DNA of 29,180 bases from JBDTMC01 sp039934475 (GTDB lineage Bacteria; Acidobacteriota; Terriglobia; Bryobacterales; Bryobacteraceae), in NCBI GenBank assembly GCA_039934475.1, contig JBDTMC010000034.1, forward strand, positions 1 to 29,180, given 5' to 3'. A model generated the notes under the pieces. It did no database searches, was not told where the DNA came from, and worked only from the letters and a program-made list of their open reading frames with translations. Shown piece by piece: positions 17,856 to 25,277 of the stretch. Made by a program: the position numbers and the translations under genes. Numbering within the stretch: position 1 is the stretch's first letter; each line of letters begins with the position of its first letter.

Positions 17856-18899
17856 ATGGACGGCACGCTGGTTCTGGTTCTGATCATCGTCGCGGTGGCG
17901 CTGATCTTTGATTTCATCAACGGCTTCCACGACGCGGCGAATTCTGTAGCTACGGTTGTGGCAACACGCGTGTTGAAACCCTTTCAGGCCGTTCTTTGGG
18001 CAGCGTTCTTCAACTTCATTGCGGCGATCCCTCTATTGCTGCACCCGGAAGGGGCAGGCGTGGCGAGGACCGTGGGGTCAGGCCTGGTGGTGCAGAATTT
18101 CGTGAACGAGTACGTAATTCTCACCGGACTTTTAGGCGCGATTGCGTGGGACTTGATCACGTGGTGGCTGGGGCTGCCGACGAGTTCTTCTCATGCGCTG
18201 ATTGGCGGCTATGCCGGCGCGGCGATGTCGAAGGCCGCGGTGACGCTGGGGCCGACGCATATCTTCGAAGCGATTATCGGCTCGGGATGGTTGAAGACTA
18301 TGGCGTTCATTGTGATTGCTCCGCTGTTGGGCATGACTCTGGCCTATGTCCTCATGGCCGCGGTGTACTGGCTGTTCCGGCATTCCTCGCCGGCGTACAT
18401 GGATCGATGGTTCCGGCGACTGCAGTTGTTGTCGGCGGGGCTATTTAGTTATTCGCACGGCGCTAATGACGCGCAGAAGACGATGGGCATCATTACGGGC
18501 GTGCTGGTGGCGGCGAAGTACCTGCCAACGTTCCGGGTGGAACCGTGGGTTGTGTTTGCGGCGCATGCGGCGATTGCGCTGGGGACGATGACGGGTGGAT
18601 GGCGAATTGTTCACACCATGGGTTCGCGCCTGACGCACTTGAAGCCGCGCGCCGGGTTCTGCGCAGAGACCGCGGGAGCGATTGCGATTCTGTTCCCGAC
18701 GTACCTGAGTATTCCCGTTTCCACGACGCATGTGATTACTGGCGCCATTGCCGGAGTGGGATCCATTCAACGCCCGAAAGCAGTGCGCTGGCGGATTGCG
18801 ACCAAAATCGTGTGGGCTTGGGTTTGGACGATGCCGGCCGCGGCCGCGGTGGGCGCGGTGTGCTTCTTCGTCGTTCACTTGATGACCGGCAAAGCGTAA
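17856..18899 (+). CDS. PiT-family inorganic phosphate transporter
   Basis: 347 residues, a polytopic inner-membrane protein with roughly ten hydrophobic segments. The two PiT signature repeats are present: GFHDAANSVATVVATRVL (from residue 23) and SHGANDAQKTMGIITGVL (H201-D205 region). GLPTSSSHALIGG and SIPVSTTHVITGAIAGVGS are the paired internal motifs of the family. It imports phosphate, as metal-phosphate or with H+/Na+, at low affinity. The start lies two bases after the DUF47 stop, so the two are cotranscribed. An Hsp70-like gene follows after 56 bases. The length is typical of the shorter bacterial members without the long cytoplasmic loop of E. coli PitA. Confidence 0.94.
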   Translation: MDGTLVLVLIIVAVALIFDFINGFHDAANSVATVVATRVLKPFQAVLWAAFFNFIAAIPLLLHPEGAGVARTVGSGLVVQNFVNEYVILTGLLGAIAWDLITWWLGLPTSSSHALIGGYAGAAMSKAAVTLGPTHIFEAIIGSGWLKTMAFIVIAPLLGMTLAYVLMAAVYWLFRHSSPAYMDRWFRRLQLLSAGLFSYSHGANDAQKTMGIITGVLVAAKYLPTFRVEPWVVFAAHAAIALGTMTGGWRIVHTMGSRLTHLKPRAGFCAETAGAIAILFPTYLSIPVSTTHVITGAIAGVGSIQRPKAVRWRIATKIVWAWVWTMPAAAAVGAVCFFVVHLMTGKA

Positions 18900-18955
18900 G
18901 CCGTTTCTTTCTCCCGATCACGCGTTCCCGCTATTCTACAGGTAAGGATTGTTTT

Positions 18956-20524
18956 ATGCGGCTAGGCATTGATTTTGGCACCACGCGGATTGTGGTGGCC
19001 GCCGTCGATCGCGGAAATTACCCGGTTGTGACGTTCGAAGGAGCGGACGGCATTTCGTGGGAGTGGTTCCCGCCGTTGATTGGCGTTCAGGGTGGAGTGC
19101 GTCTGTACGGGTGGGAAGCGTGGGCGGCGCAGATGGACACGGAATGCACGGTGCTGCGCAGCATGAAGCGATTGCTGGCGGAAGCGGGCCCGAACACGAG
19201 AGTGGAGATCGGCGCGAGCAGTGCTTCGGTGATGGAGTGGCTGAGCGAGATGATGGGCGCGCTGCGGAAGGCTCTGGTGGAAGGGTCGAGCCTGAACCTG
19301 CAGCCGGGCGAGAAGCTGGAAGTGATGTTGGGCGTGCCCGCGAATGCGAATAGCAATCAGCGGTTTCTGACGGTGGAGGCATTTCGCGCGGCAGGATTCG
19401 ATGTTTTGGGTTTGTTGAACGAACCTTCGGCGGCGAGCATCGAATTCGCGCACCGCAATCGTTTGGACCGCGACCGCACGGAACGCATGTTGGTGTATGA
19501 TCTGGGCGGCGGGACGTTTGACGCTTCGCTGGTAGACGTGGACGCGCGCGCGCATTCGGTGGTGACGTCGGAAGGCATTGCCACACTGGGCGGCGACGAT
19601 TTCGACGAAGTGCTGGCGGACTTGGCGCTGAAGCAATCCGGGTCGAGCGCCGGCGATTGGAGCCAGGCGGAACATTTCCGGTTGATGGAAGAGTGCCGCG
19701 AGAAGAAGGAAGCGCTGCATCCGAATACACGGCGAATTGTGGTGGACATGGATCGCGTGCGCGAGGGCGCGGGTCAGATCTCAGTTGCGGTGAGCGATTA
19801 CTACGAACAGTGCCGGCCGCTGGTGGAAGAGACCGTCCATGTGGTGGAGGATCTGCTGGCGCGGGCGGGCCAGGAGATCGATGTTCTGTATGTGACAGGC
19901 GGCGGGAGTGAACTGCCACTAGTGGCGCGGGTGTTGAAAGAGAGTTGGGGGCGGCGTGTGAAGCGATCGGCGTACACGCGGTCGGCGACGTCGATCGGCC
20001 TGGCGATTCAGGCGGACGCACAGGCAGGTTACACACTGCGCGAACAGTTCACACGAAATTTTGGCGTGTGGCGTGAGGCGGAGGCGGGCCGCGAGATTGT
20101 CTTCGATGCCCTGTTCGATAAGGGGACGGTGCTGCCGGCCGCGGGCGAGGCTTCGCTGTTGCGTTCGCGGCGGTACACCCCGGTGCACAACGTCGGGCAC
20201 TTCCGCTACCTGGAGTGCAGCCAACGCGGGGATAGCGGCCAGCCGACGGGCGATATTCTATCGTGGGATGAGATCCGATTCCCTTTCGACCCGGATCTGA
20301 AAAGCGCCGCGGACCTGGAGCTGCAGCCCGTCGGGTGGTGTCCGTCGGCGGCGCGGTATGTGATCGAGGAAGCCTATCGCTGCGATGCGGGCGGCACGGT
20401 TACGGTCACCATCACCAACGTCACAGCCGGGTACAATCGAGAGTACCGTCTGGGGCGATGGGCGTCGAATGAGAACGCGACGATGCCCGCGCGGAAGAAG
20501 CGCTCCCGACGCACTGCGTCATGA
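18956..20524 (+). CDS. Divergent Hsp70-family (DnaK-like) ATPase
   Basis: 522 residues from the ATG at 18956, chosen because AAGGA (18944-18948) is correctly spaced and the protein starts exactly at the phosphate-1 motif GIDFGTT. The ATPase core also has GLLNEPSAASIEFA, YDLGGGTFDASL (181-192), GIATLGGDDFDEVLADLAL and the adenosine motif TGGGSELP (about 314-321). It lacks a recognisable full-length DnaK substrate-binding domain and lid. The remaining 170 residues are mostly beta-like and end in a basic tail (PARKKRSRRTAS). It is likely a cytosolic ATP-dependent chaperone-like protein; the client is unknown. A weak TATTCT (18932-18937) may be an internal promoter. Its stop overlaps the next start (ATGA), coupling it to a calcium antiporter. 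Confidence 0.85.
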   Translation: MRLGIDFGTTRIVVAAVDRGNYPVVTFEGADGISWEWFPPLIGVQGGVRLYGWEAWAAQMDTECTVLRSMKRLLAEAGPNTRVEIGASSASVMEWLSEMMGALRKALVEGSSLNLQPGEKLEVMLGVPANANSNQRFLTVEAFRAAGFDVLGLLNEPSAASIEFAHRNRLDRDRTERMLVYDLGGGTFDASLVDVDARAHSVVTSEGIATLGGDDFDEVLADLALKQSGSSAGDWSQAEHFRLMEECREKKEALHPNTRRIVVDMDRVREGAGQISVAVSDYYEQCRPLVEETVHVVEDLLARAGQEIDVLYVTGGGSELPLVARVLKESWGRRVKRSAYTRSATSIGLAIQADAQAGYTLREQFTRNFGVWREAEAGREIVFDALFDKGTVLPAAGEASLLRSRRYTPVHNVGHFRYLECSQRGDSGQPTGDILSWDEIRFPFDPDLKSAADLELQPVGWCPSAARYVIEEAYRCDAGGTVTVTITNVTAGYNREYRLGRWASNENATMPARKKRSRRTAS

Positions 20525-21624
20525 ACCTATTAAAACCTTCGCTGAACTGGCTGTTGGTGTTTCTGCCCTTGACGCTGGCGTTGGAGTTTCTCCACGCCGG
20601 TTCGGAGACGCTGCTATTTCTGACATCGTGCCTGGCAATTATTCCACTGGCGGGATGGCTGGGGCGGGCTACGGAGCACTTGGCGGAACGCACGGGCGAG
20701 GGACTGGGCGGACTGCTGAATGCAACGTTCGGCAATGCGGCGGAGTTGATTATTGCATTGATGGCGCTAAACAAGGGATTGTACGGCGTGGTGAAAGCGT
20801 CATTGACGGGATCGATCATTGGAAATCTTCTACTGGTGACGGGTGCGGCGATTCTGGCGGGTGGCTTGAAACACAAGACGCAGAATTTCAACGCATCTGG
20901 CGCACGGATCTACTCGACCATGCTGATGTTGGCCGCGGCCGCGCTGGTGATGCCGGCTGCGTATCACTACCTGGGGGGCGCCACGGCGCGGCAAAATGAA
21001 GCCGATTTGAGCATGGAGATCGGTGTGGTTTTGTTGATCACTTACGCCGCCACACTATGGTTCAGTTTGAAGACCCATAAGCAGTTCTTTACGGGACCGA
21101 TGGAAGAGGCGGGCGATTGCGTGGCGGAACCGGAATGGAGCCTGACGAAATCGCTGGTGGTGCTGGGCGTGGCAACCGCGTTGATCGCATGGATGAGCGA
21201 GATCCTGGTAGGCAGCGTGGGCGCGGCGGCGGAGCGGTTCGGCATGACGAGCGTGTTTGTGGGCGTCATCGTTGTAGCGATTGTCGGCAACGCGGCGGAA
21301 CATAGCACGGCGATTCTGGCGGCTCGCGACAATCGCATGGACCTGGCATTGGGGATTTCCATAGGGAGCAGTTTGCAGATTGCGCTGTTTGTGGCGCCGC
21401 TACTGCTGATTGCGAGCCGGTTTATCGGCCCGGCGCGAATGGATTTGGTGTTCTCTCCGGCTGAGGTATTGGCGATTGTGATTGCGGTGGTGGTGACAAC
21501 GCAGATCGCCAGTGATGGCGAATCGAACTGGCTGGAAGGCGCACAGATGCTGGCGGTGTATGTCATTATGGGCATCGTCTTTTACTTTCTGCCTGAAACG
21601 GGCATGGTGAGCGCACATCCATGA
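20521..21624 (+). CDS. Ca2+/H+ antiporter (CaCA superfamily, CAX type)
   Basis: 367 residues with about eleven hydrophobic helices. The two CAX alpha-repeats are clear: NATFGNAAELIIALMAL (E75) and VGNAAEHSTAILAA (E260), each with the acidic residue that binds Ca2+. NKGLYGVVKASLTGSIIGN and LALGISIGSSLQIALFVAPLL are the adjoining family segments. It exports Ca2+ from the cytosol in exchange for protons. Its ATG lies within the stop of the Hsp70-like gene (ATGA at 20521-20524), and its own stop overlaps the next gene in the same manner, so its expression is tied to both. There is an acidic loop between the two halves near MEEAGDCVAEPEW. Confidence 0.93.
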   Translation: MNLLKPSLNWLLVFLPLTLALEFLHAGSETLLFLTSCLAIIPLAGWLGRATEHLAERTGEGLGGLLNATFGNAAELIIALMALNKGLYGVVKASLTGSIIGNLLLVTGAAILAGGLKHKTQNFNASGARIYSTMLMLAAAALVMPAAYHYLGGATARQNEADLSMEIGVVLLITYAATLWFSLKTHKQFFTGPMEEAGDCVAEPEWSLTKSLVVLGVATALIAWMSEILVGSVGAAAERFGMTSVFVGVIVVAIVGNAAEHSTAILAARDNRMDLALGISIGSSLQIALFVAPLLLIASRFIGPARMDLVFSPAEVLAIVIAVVVTTQIASDGESNWLEGAQMLAVYVIMGIVFYFLPETGMVSAHP

Positions 21625-22424
21625 AGAGCTGGGAACTAGCCGCGAATTCAACCGTCTACGATCTGGCGCAGCCTTATTTTACGGGCATGCCGCACCATCC
21701 TTCGCATCCGCCGTTTCTGTTTAGCCTGGTGAAGAGGCATGGCGATTATGTGTCGCCGAGCGGGGCGAGTTCAGCCGCGGATGCTATTTCGCTGGGCACG
21801 CACGGCGGCACGCACATTGATGCGTTATGCCATTTTTCTTCCGGTGGAAAACTGCATGGCGGCGTGGATGCGGCGACGGCGCATTCGTATGAGTGCGGCT
21901 TCAGTGCCTACCCGATTGATGAAGTGAAGCCGGTGGTGCGGCGAGGTGTGCTATTGGATGTAGCCGCGCAGGCCGGCGTGGAGGCGCTGCGGGCGGACTT
22001 CACGGTGACTCCGGAGTTGCTGGAAGAGGCGCGGGCGGCGGCTGGCGTGGAGATTCGTTCCGGGGATGTTGTGTTGTTGAGGACGGGCTGGGGCGCGTAT
22101 TGGAACGATACGCCGCGGTATCAGAACGGCGGATTGGCCTCGCTGACTGTGCATGGACCGGGGCCGGCTTTGGAAGGCGCCCGGTGGTTGAGCGACCATG
22201 GCATTTTCGCGGCGGGGGCGGACACCATCGCGTTTGAGAAAGTGCCGGACGGGGATATGCCGGTACATGTTCATTTGCTGGTGGAGCGCGGCATTCACAT
22301 CGTTGAGAATCTGAATCTGGAAGAGCTGGCGCAGGCGAAGGTAAATGAATTTCTTTTCGTCGCGCTGCCGCTGAAGATTCGCGGGGGTACGGGTGCGCCG
22401 GTCCGGCCTGTCGCCATCGTCTGA
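21621..22424 (+). CDS. Cyclase-family (kynurenine-formamidase-like) metal hydrolase
   Basis: 267 residues of the cyclase/arylformamidase (KynB-like) fold. The metal motif HGGTHIDALCHF (about residue 58) is intact, with YDLAQPYFTGMPHHPSHPP before it and RSGDVVLLRTGWGAYW, GADTIAFEK and HVHLLVERGIHIVENLNLEEL after it. Members hydrolyse N-formylkynurenine, isatin or related cyclic amides. The surrounding genes contain no tryptophan-degradation enzyme, so the substrate is left open. It overlaps the antiporter stop by ATGA (21621-21624) and ends just inside or just before the ATL gene. The protein has no signal peptide and is probably cytosolic. Confidence 0.88.
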   Translation: MKSWELAANSTVYDLAQPYFTGMPHHPSHPPFLFSLVKRHGDYVSPSGASSAADAISLGTHGGTHIDALCHFSSGGKLHGGVDAATAHSYECGFSAYPIDEVKPVVRRGVLLDVAAQAGVEALRADFTVTPELLEEARAAAGVEIRSGDVVLLRTGWGAYWNDTPRYQNGGLASLTVHGPGPALEGARWLSDHGIFAAGADTIAFEKVPDGDMPVHVHLLVERGIHIVENLNLEELAQAKVNEFLFVALPLKIRGGTGAPVRPVAIV

Positions 22425-22722
22425 AACCGTGCCCGCCCATGTACGGGCGATTCGGGAAACGATCCGGCGAATTCCGAAGGGCAAGGTAGCGACGTACGGG
22501 CAGGTGGCTGAGGCCGCGGGGTTTCCCACATATCACCGGCAAGTGGTTCAAGTTTTAAAGATGGGTGGGGGACTGCCGTGGCAGAGAGTGCTGGCGGCGG
22601 GCGGGTTGATCCGGCAGGGGATGGATCAGCGGACGCTGCTGGAGATGGAAGGCGTACGGTTCAAAGGGCGGCGTGTGGATATGGCTGCGCACCAGTTCAA
22701 CTTCGCTCGAAAAATCTGTTGA
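22393..22722 (+). CDS. Alkyltransferase-like (ATL) DNA-binding protein, MGMT family without acceptor cysteine
   Basis: 109 residues from the GTG at 22393, or 97 from the GTG at 22429. It is a free-standing MGMT C-terminal DNA-binding domain: IPKGKVATYGQVAEAAGFP (wing-helix start), RQVVQVLKMGGG, then PWQRVLAAGG where a true O6-alkylguanine transferase has PCHRV. The acceptor cysteine is replaced by tryptophan, the defining feature of ATL proteins, which bind O6-alkylguanine without repairing it and flag it to nucleotide excision repair. Most ATLs have PWHR; here the histidine is glutamine. GGGGG at 22383-22387 favours the upstream start, which overlaps the cyclase gene by 32 bases. Confidence 0.85.
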   Translation: MRRSGLSPSSETVPAHVRAIRETIRRIPKGKVATYGQVAEAAGFPTYHRQVVQVLKMGGGLPWQRVLAAGGLIRQGMDQRTLLEMEGVRFKGRRVDMAAHQFNFARKIC

Positions 22723-22752
22723 TTACTGTATAGTGTACGTGTACACTGTACA
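22719..22752 (+). promoter_or_regulatory. Palindromic GntR/YtrA-type operator overlapping a promoter
   Basis: Arms TGTATAGTGTAC (22727-22738) and GTACACTGTACA (22741-22752), separated by GT, are reverse complements at 11 of 12 positions. A promoter fits over it: TTGATT (22719-22724), 17 bases, TACACT (22742-22747). Transcription would then start near 22754, at or next to the initiation codons of the regulator, implying a leaderless message. The location directly in front of a YtrA-type GntR gene is the standard autoregulatory arrangement, and the GTGTAC/GTACAC core resembles known YtrA-family sites. Confidence 0.75.
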
Positions 22753-23153
22753 TGATGGCAACAGGTCCTCGAATCAAAATCGATCCTGCTTCTGACGTTC
22801 CCGTGGTGCGGCAGATTATGGACGCTCTTCGCGTTCTGCTTGTAGAGGGACAACTGCGTCCGGGAACGGCGTTGCCTTCGGTGCGTCGAGTGGCGATGGA
22901 GTTGGGGGTTCACTTCAACACTGTCGCGGAGGCGTACCGGCAACTGGCAACCGAGGGATGGCTGGATCTGAAGCATGGGCGCGCAGCCGTAGTTGTGGAG
23001 CGGGCAGTGCCCGTAGTTGAGAACGGCGCCCGGACGGCGGACTTTCACACCCGGCTGCGCGGCATTGTGGCGCAGATGCGCTCAGAGGGTATCCCGGCCG
23101 ATAGTATCGCTGCCGAGTTACGCGCCATCGCGAAGGTGGTGACACGAACATGA
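22752..23153 (+). CDS. GntR-family transcriptional regulator, YtrA subfamily
   Basis: 133 residues: a GntR winged helix-turn-helix followed by only a short helical tail, the size of the YtrA subfamily. The HTH reads VRQIMDALRVLLVEGQLRPG, ALPSVRRVAMELGVHFNTVAEAYRQL and EGWLDLKHGRAAVVVE. Such proteins repress their own operon, usually one encoding membrane or transport proteins. The gene lies directly under a near-perfect palindrome, and its stop overlaps the start of a membrane protein gene (ATGA at 23150-23153). Start codons ATG 22752 or ATG 22755 are both possible; the second fits a leaderless transcript slightly better. No effector-binding domain is present. Confidence 0.93.
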   Translation: MMATGPRIKIDPASDVPVVRQIMDALRVLLVEGQLRPGTALPSVRRVAMELGVHFNTVAEAYRQLATEGWLDLKHGRAAVVVERAVPVVENGARTADFHTRLRGIVAQMRSEGIPADSIAAELRAIAKVVTRT

Positions 23154-24127
23154 GACTGATTCTTTGCGGCTTCCAAGTGTTGATGGGGGCGTTGCTATTT
23201 GCGGTGCCCCATATGACGCGGCGTGAGTTGTTGTTTGCGGTTCCCGTGCCTGCCGATTTCCGGCGGACGCAAGCGGGCAGGTCTGCCATCGCCGTGTTCC
23301 GGGTTGTTGTCATGGCGGCCCTGCTGACTAGTGTCGCCGCTCTGTTGTTTCTGCCGGACGAGTTTATGGCCATGGCCGCCACCAGCGCGCCGATTGTCCT
23401 GATGATGGCCGGGGGAGCAGCGTTTTACTTGCAGTACCGAAAGCTGGCTCCCTCCGCTATCCAGTTTGCGGGCCGGCACGAAGCGGAGTTAACGGACGCT
23501 CCGGAAGAACTGCCCCGGTTCGTGTGGTTCGCTGCTGGTCCCTTTGTAATGCTGGGGGCGGCGGCGATTTGGATGTCTCAGAATTGGGACCGCATTCCGG
23601 CGCGATTCCCAGTGCACTTTGGGTTCGATGGACAGCCCAACCGTTGGGCCGAGCGAACGACGCGAGGGGTGTATGGCGCGGTGCTCTTTGGCGCTGAACT
23701 CTGCGCCTGGTTGTTGATCCTCGGGCTGGCCGGGTGGTTTGGTTCGCGCCGGTCCGTGACGCGTTCAGTGATGCTTGGTGGCATGATCGGCATGGGGTAT
23801 TTCGCGGCGCTACTGTTCGCGCTGATTTCGCTGCAAGCTCCGCTGGGCCTGCCGACATGGGTGCCGATGGTGGCTCCACTGGCGATACTGATTCCGCTGC
23901 TGATTGTAATGGTGAGGAAGATGAGCGATCCGCAAGACCCGGTGGATGCCACGCCGAATGAGTGCTGGAAGGTCGGCATCATCTACTACAACCCGAATGA
24001 TGCGGTGCTATTCGTGCAGAAACGGGATGGGTTAGGGTATACGTTTAATTTTGCGAACCGGTGGGCTTGGGTGCTGCTTGCGGGGTTGGTGATGGTGATG
24101 GCATCGGCACAGTTTGTGATTGGGTGA
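23150..24127 (+). CDS. DUF1648/DUF5808 multi-pass membrane protein
   Basis: 325 residues with about seven or eight hydrophobic segments. The region NWDRIPARFPVHFGFDGQPN (from residue 144) is the DUF1648 signature found in SdpI-type immunity and signalling proteins. The late region CWKVGIIYYNPNDAVLFVQK and GYTFNFANRWAW is the DUF5808 signature. The gene is translationally coupled to the YtrA-type regulator. In Firmicutes, comparable regulator plus DUF1648 pairs respond to membrane-active toxins or peptide antibiotics; whether that holds here is inference. It ends nine bases before the convergent dehydratase gene. Confidence 0.85.
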   Translation: MRLILCGFQVLMGALLFAVPHMTRRELLFAVPVPADFRRTQAGRSAIAVFRVVVMAALLTSVAALLFLPDEFMAMAATSAPIVLMMAGGAAFYLQYRKLAPSAIQFAGRHEAELTDAPEELPRFVWFAAGPFVMLGAAAIWMSQNWDRIPARFPVHFGFDGQPNRWAERTTRGVYGAVLFGAELCAWLLILGLAGWFGSRRSVTRSVMLGGMIGMGYFAALLFALISLQAPLGLPTWVPMVAPLAILIPLLIVMVRKMSDPQDPVDATPNECWKVGIIYYNPNDAVLFVQKRDGLGYTFNFANRWAWVLLAGLVMVMASAQFVIG

Positions 24128-24141
24128 ACAGGGAGTTCACC
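24123..24141. terminator. Hairpin spanning two convergent stop codons
   Basis: GGTGAAC (24123-24129) and GTTCACC (24135-24141) form a perfect 7-bp stem with a 5-base loop. The stem contains the TGA of the DUF1648 gene (24125-24127) on the plus strand and the TGA of the dehydratase gene (24139-24137) on the minus strand. There is no U-tract on either side, so any terminator activity would be weak or factor-assisted. Confidence 0.35.
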
Positions 24142-25270
24142 AGATCACGGCGATACGGGCTTCTCCGGTGAGCGCGCGGGGATTCAGCGTGTAACCGAAG
24201 CCAGGCTCTTCGGAGAGATCCACATATCCGGCGGCGGGCACGGGCTCGCCTTCTAACATCAGTTCCCCGCCCTGGGCGAAGATGTCGACGAACTCGGCTT
24301 TCGGCGCGTTGGGCGTGGCCATGATGAAGTGATACGTGGGTGCGCCGACTCCATGGGGAATGATGGGCAGGCCGTGTGCGGAGGCCATGGCGGCGATTTT
24401 TCGCAGTTCACTGAGGCCTCCGGCGCGATAGATGTCAGGTTGAACGACATCCACGGCACGGCGCTCAATCAGTTCGCGAAAGCCCCAGCGGGTGTATTCG
24501 TGCTCGCCGCCGGTGATCATGATGTCGACGTGCTCACGAATGCGCAGGAGCCCATCGATATCGTCAGGGAGCAGCGGTTCTTCGATCCATTTCAGACGGT
24601 AAGGACGAAGGCGGCGCGCGAGTTCGATGGTGTATGGGACGGTGAGCGCCATGTAGCAATCGAGCATGATGTCGCCGTCGGGGCCGATGAGTTCGCGGGT
24701 CCGGCGCACCAAGTCCTCATTGGCGCGCAAGCCTTGTTCGCCGTCGGGCGGGCCGTAGGGAAGGGCGAGTTTGACGTCACGGAAGCCTTCGGCGCGATGG
24801 CGCTCAGTGAGATTGCCGGTGACGTAGGCGGGAAGGCGATCCTTCGTTCGACCGCCGATCAATCGATAGACGGGCGCGCCCGCGGCCTTGCCTGCGATGT
24901 CCCAAAGGGCGATATCGATACCGCTGAGGGCTTCGATGGCGACTCCGCGGCGGCCATACATGATGGACGCACGGTAGAGTTGCTCCCATAGGCGTTCGAT
25001 GTCAGCGGCGTTCTGGCCGAGCAGCAATTGCGCGAAGTGGTCTTCGATGATGACGCGGGCGGCGGCGGCTTTTCCGCCTCCGATGTAGCCGAGACCGGTG
25101 AGGCCGGCGTCGGTTTCAATTTCAACGACGCCGGCCGTCATGCGGCCAAACCAGGACGAACGCTTGTCGTGGTACTGCGGCCATTCGGCGAGAGGATGGG
25201 CGATCTGCGATTCCGTAAGCCACGACCAGGACATGGGCGCGACGTGAACACGGACGGCGCAGATCTTCAC
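24137..25270 (-). CDS. Enolase-superfamily sugar-acid dehydratase, rhamnonate-dehydratase-like
   Basis: 377 residues with the mandelate racemase/muconate lactonizing enzyme fold: an N-terminal capping domain (about 1-125) and a TIM barrel. Metal ligands are visible as MLDCYM (D204), KWIEEPL (E230) and TGGEHEYTRWGF (E256), with the catalytic histidine in IPHG (H306). The GEH-containing segment and the C-terminal VPAAGYVDLSEEPGFGYTLN are closest in pattern to L-rhamnonate dehydratases (E. coli RhmD type), which remove water from a C6 acid sugar to give a 2-keto-3-deoxy acid. The substrate may differ. It starts seven bases after iorB on the same strand, so it is probably the third gene of an oxidoreductase operon. 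No aldolase or sugar transporter is in view. Confidence 0.85.
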   Translation of the reverse strand: MKICAVRVHVAPMSWSWLTESQIAHPLAEWPQYHDKRSSWFGRMTAGVVEIETDAGLTGLGYIGGGKAAAARVIIEDHFAQLLLGQNAADIERLWEQLYRASIMYGRRGVAIEALSGIDIALWDIAGKAAGAPVYRLIGGRTKDRLPAYVTGNLTERHRAEGFRDVKLALPYGPPDGEQGLRANEDLVRRTRELIGPDGDIMLDCYMALTVPYTIELARRLRPYRLKWIEEPLLPDDIDGLLRIREHVDIMITGGEHEYTRWGFRELIERRAVDVVQPDIYRAGGLSELRKIAAMASAHGLPIIPHGVGAPTYHFIMATPNAPKAEFVDIFAQGGELMLEGEPVPAAGYVDLSEEPGFGYTLNPRALTGEARIAVIW

Positions 25271-25277
25271 AGCGCGA

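Noticed and set aside
18545..18955. Upstream extension of the Hsp70-like protein into the phosphate transporter gene
   Set aside because: The extension is an out-of-frame translation of the transporter; the ATG at 18956 has a good ribosome-binding site and begins at GIDFGTT.
18954..20036. A 360-codon minus-strand frame opposite the Hsp70-like gene
   Set aside because: It is a proline/arginine/serine-rich shadow of the Hsp70 coding strand, with no motifs.
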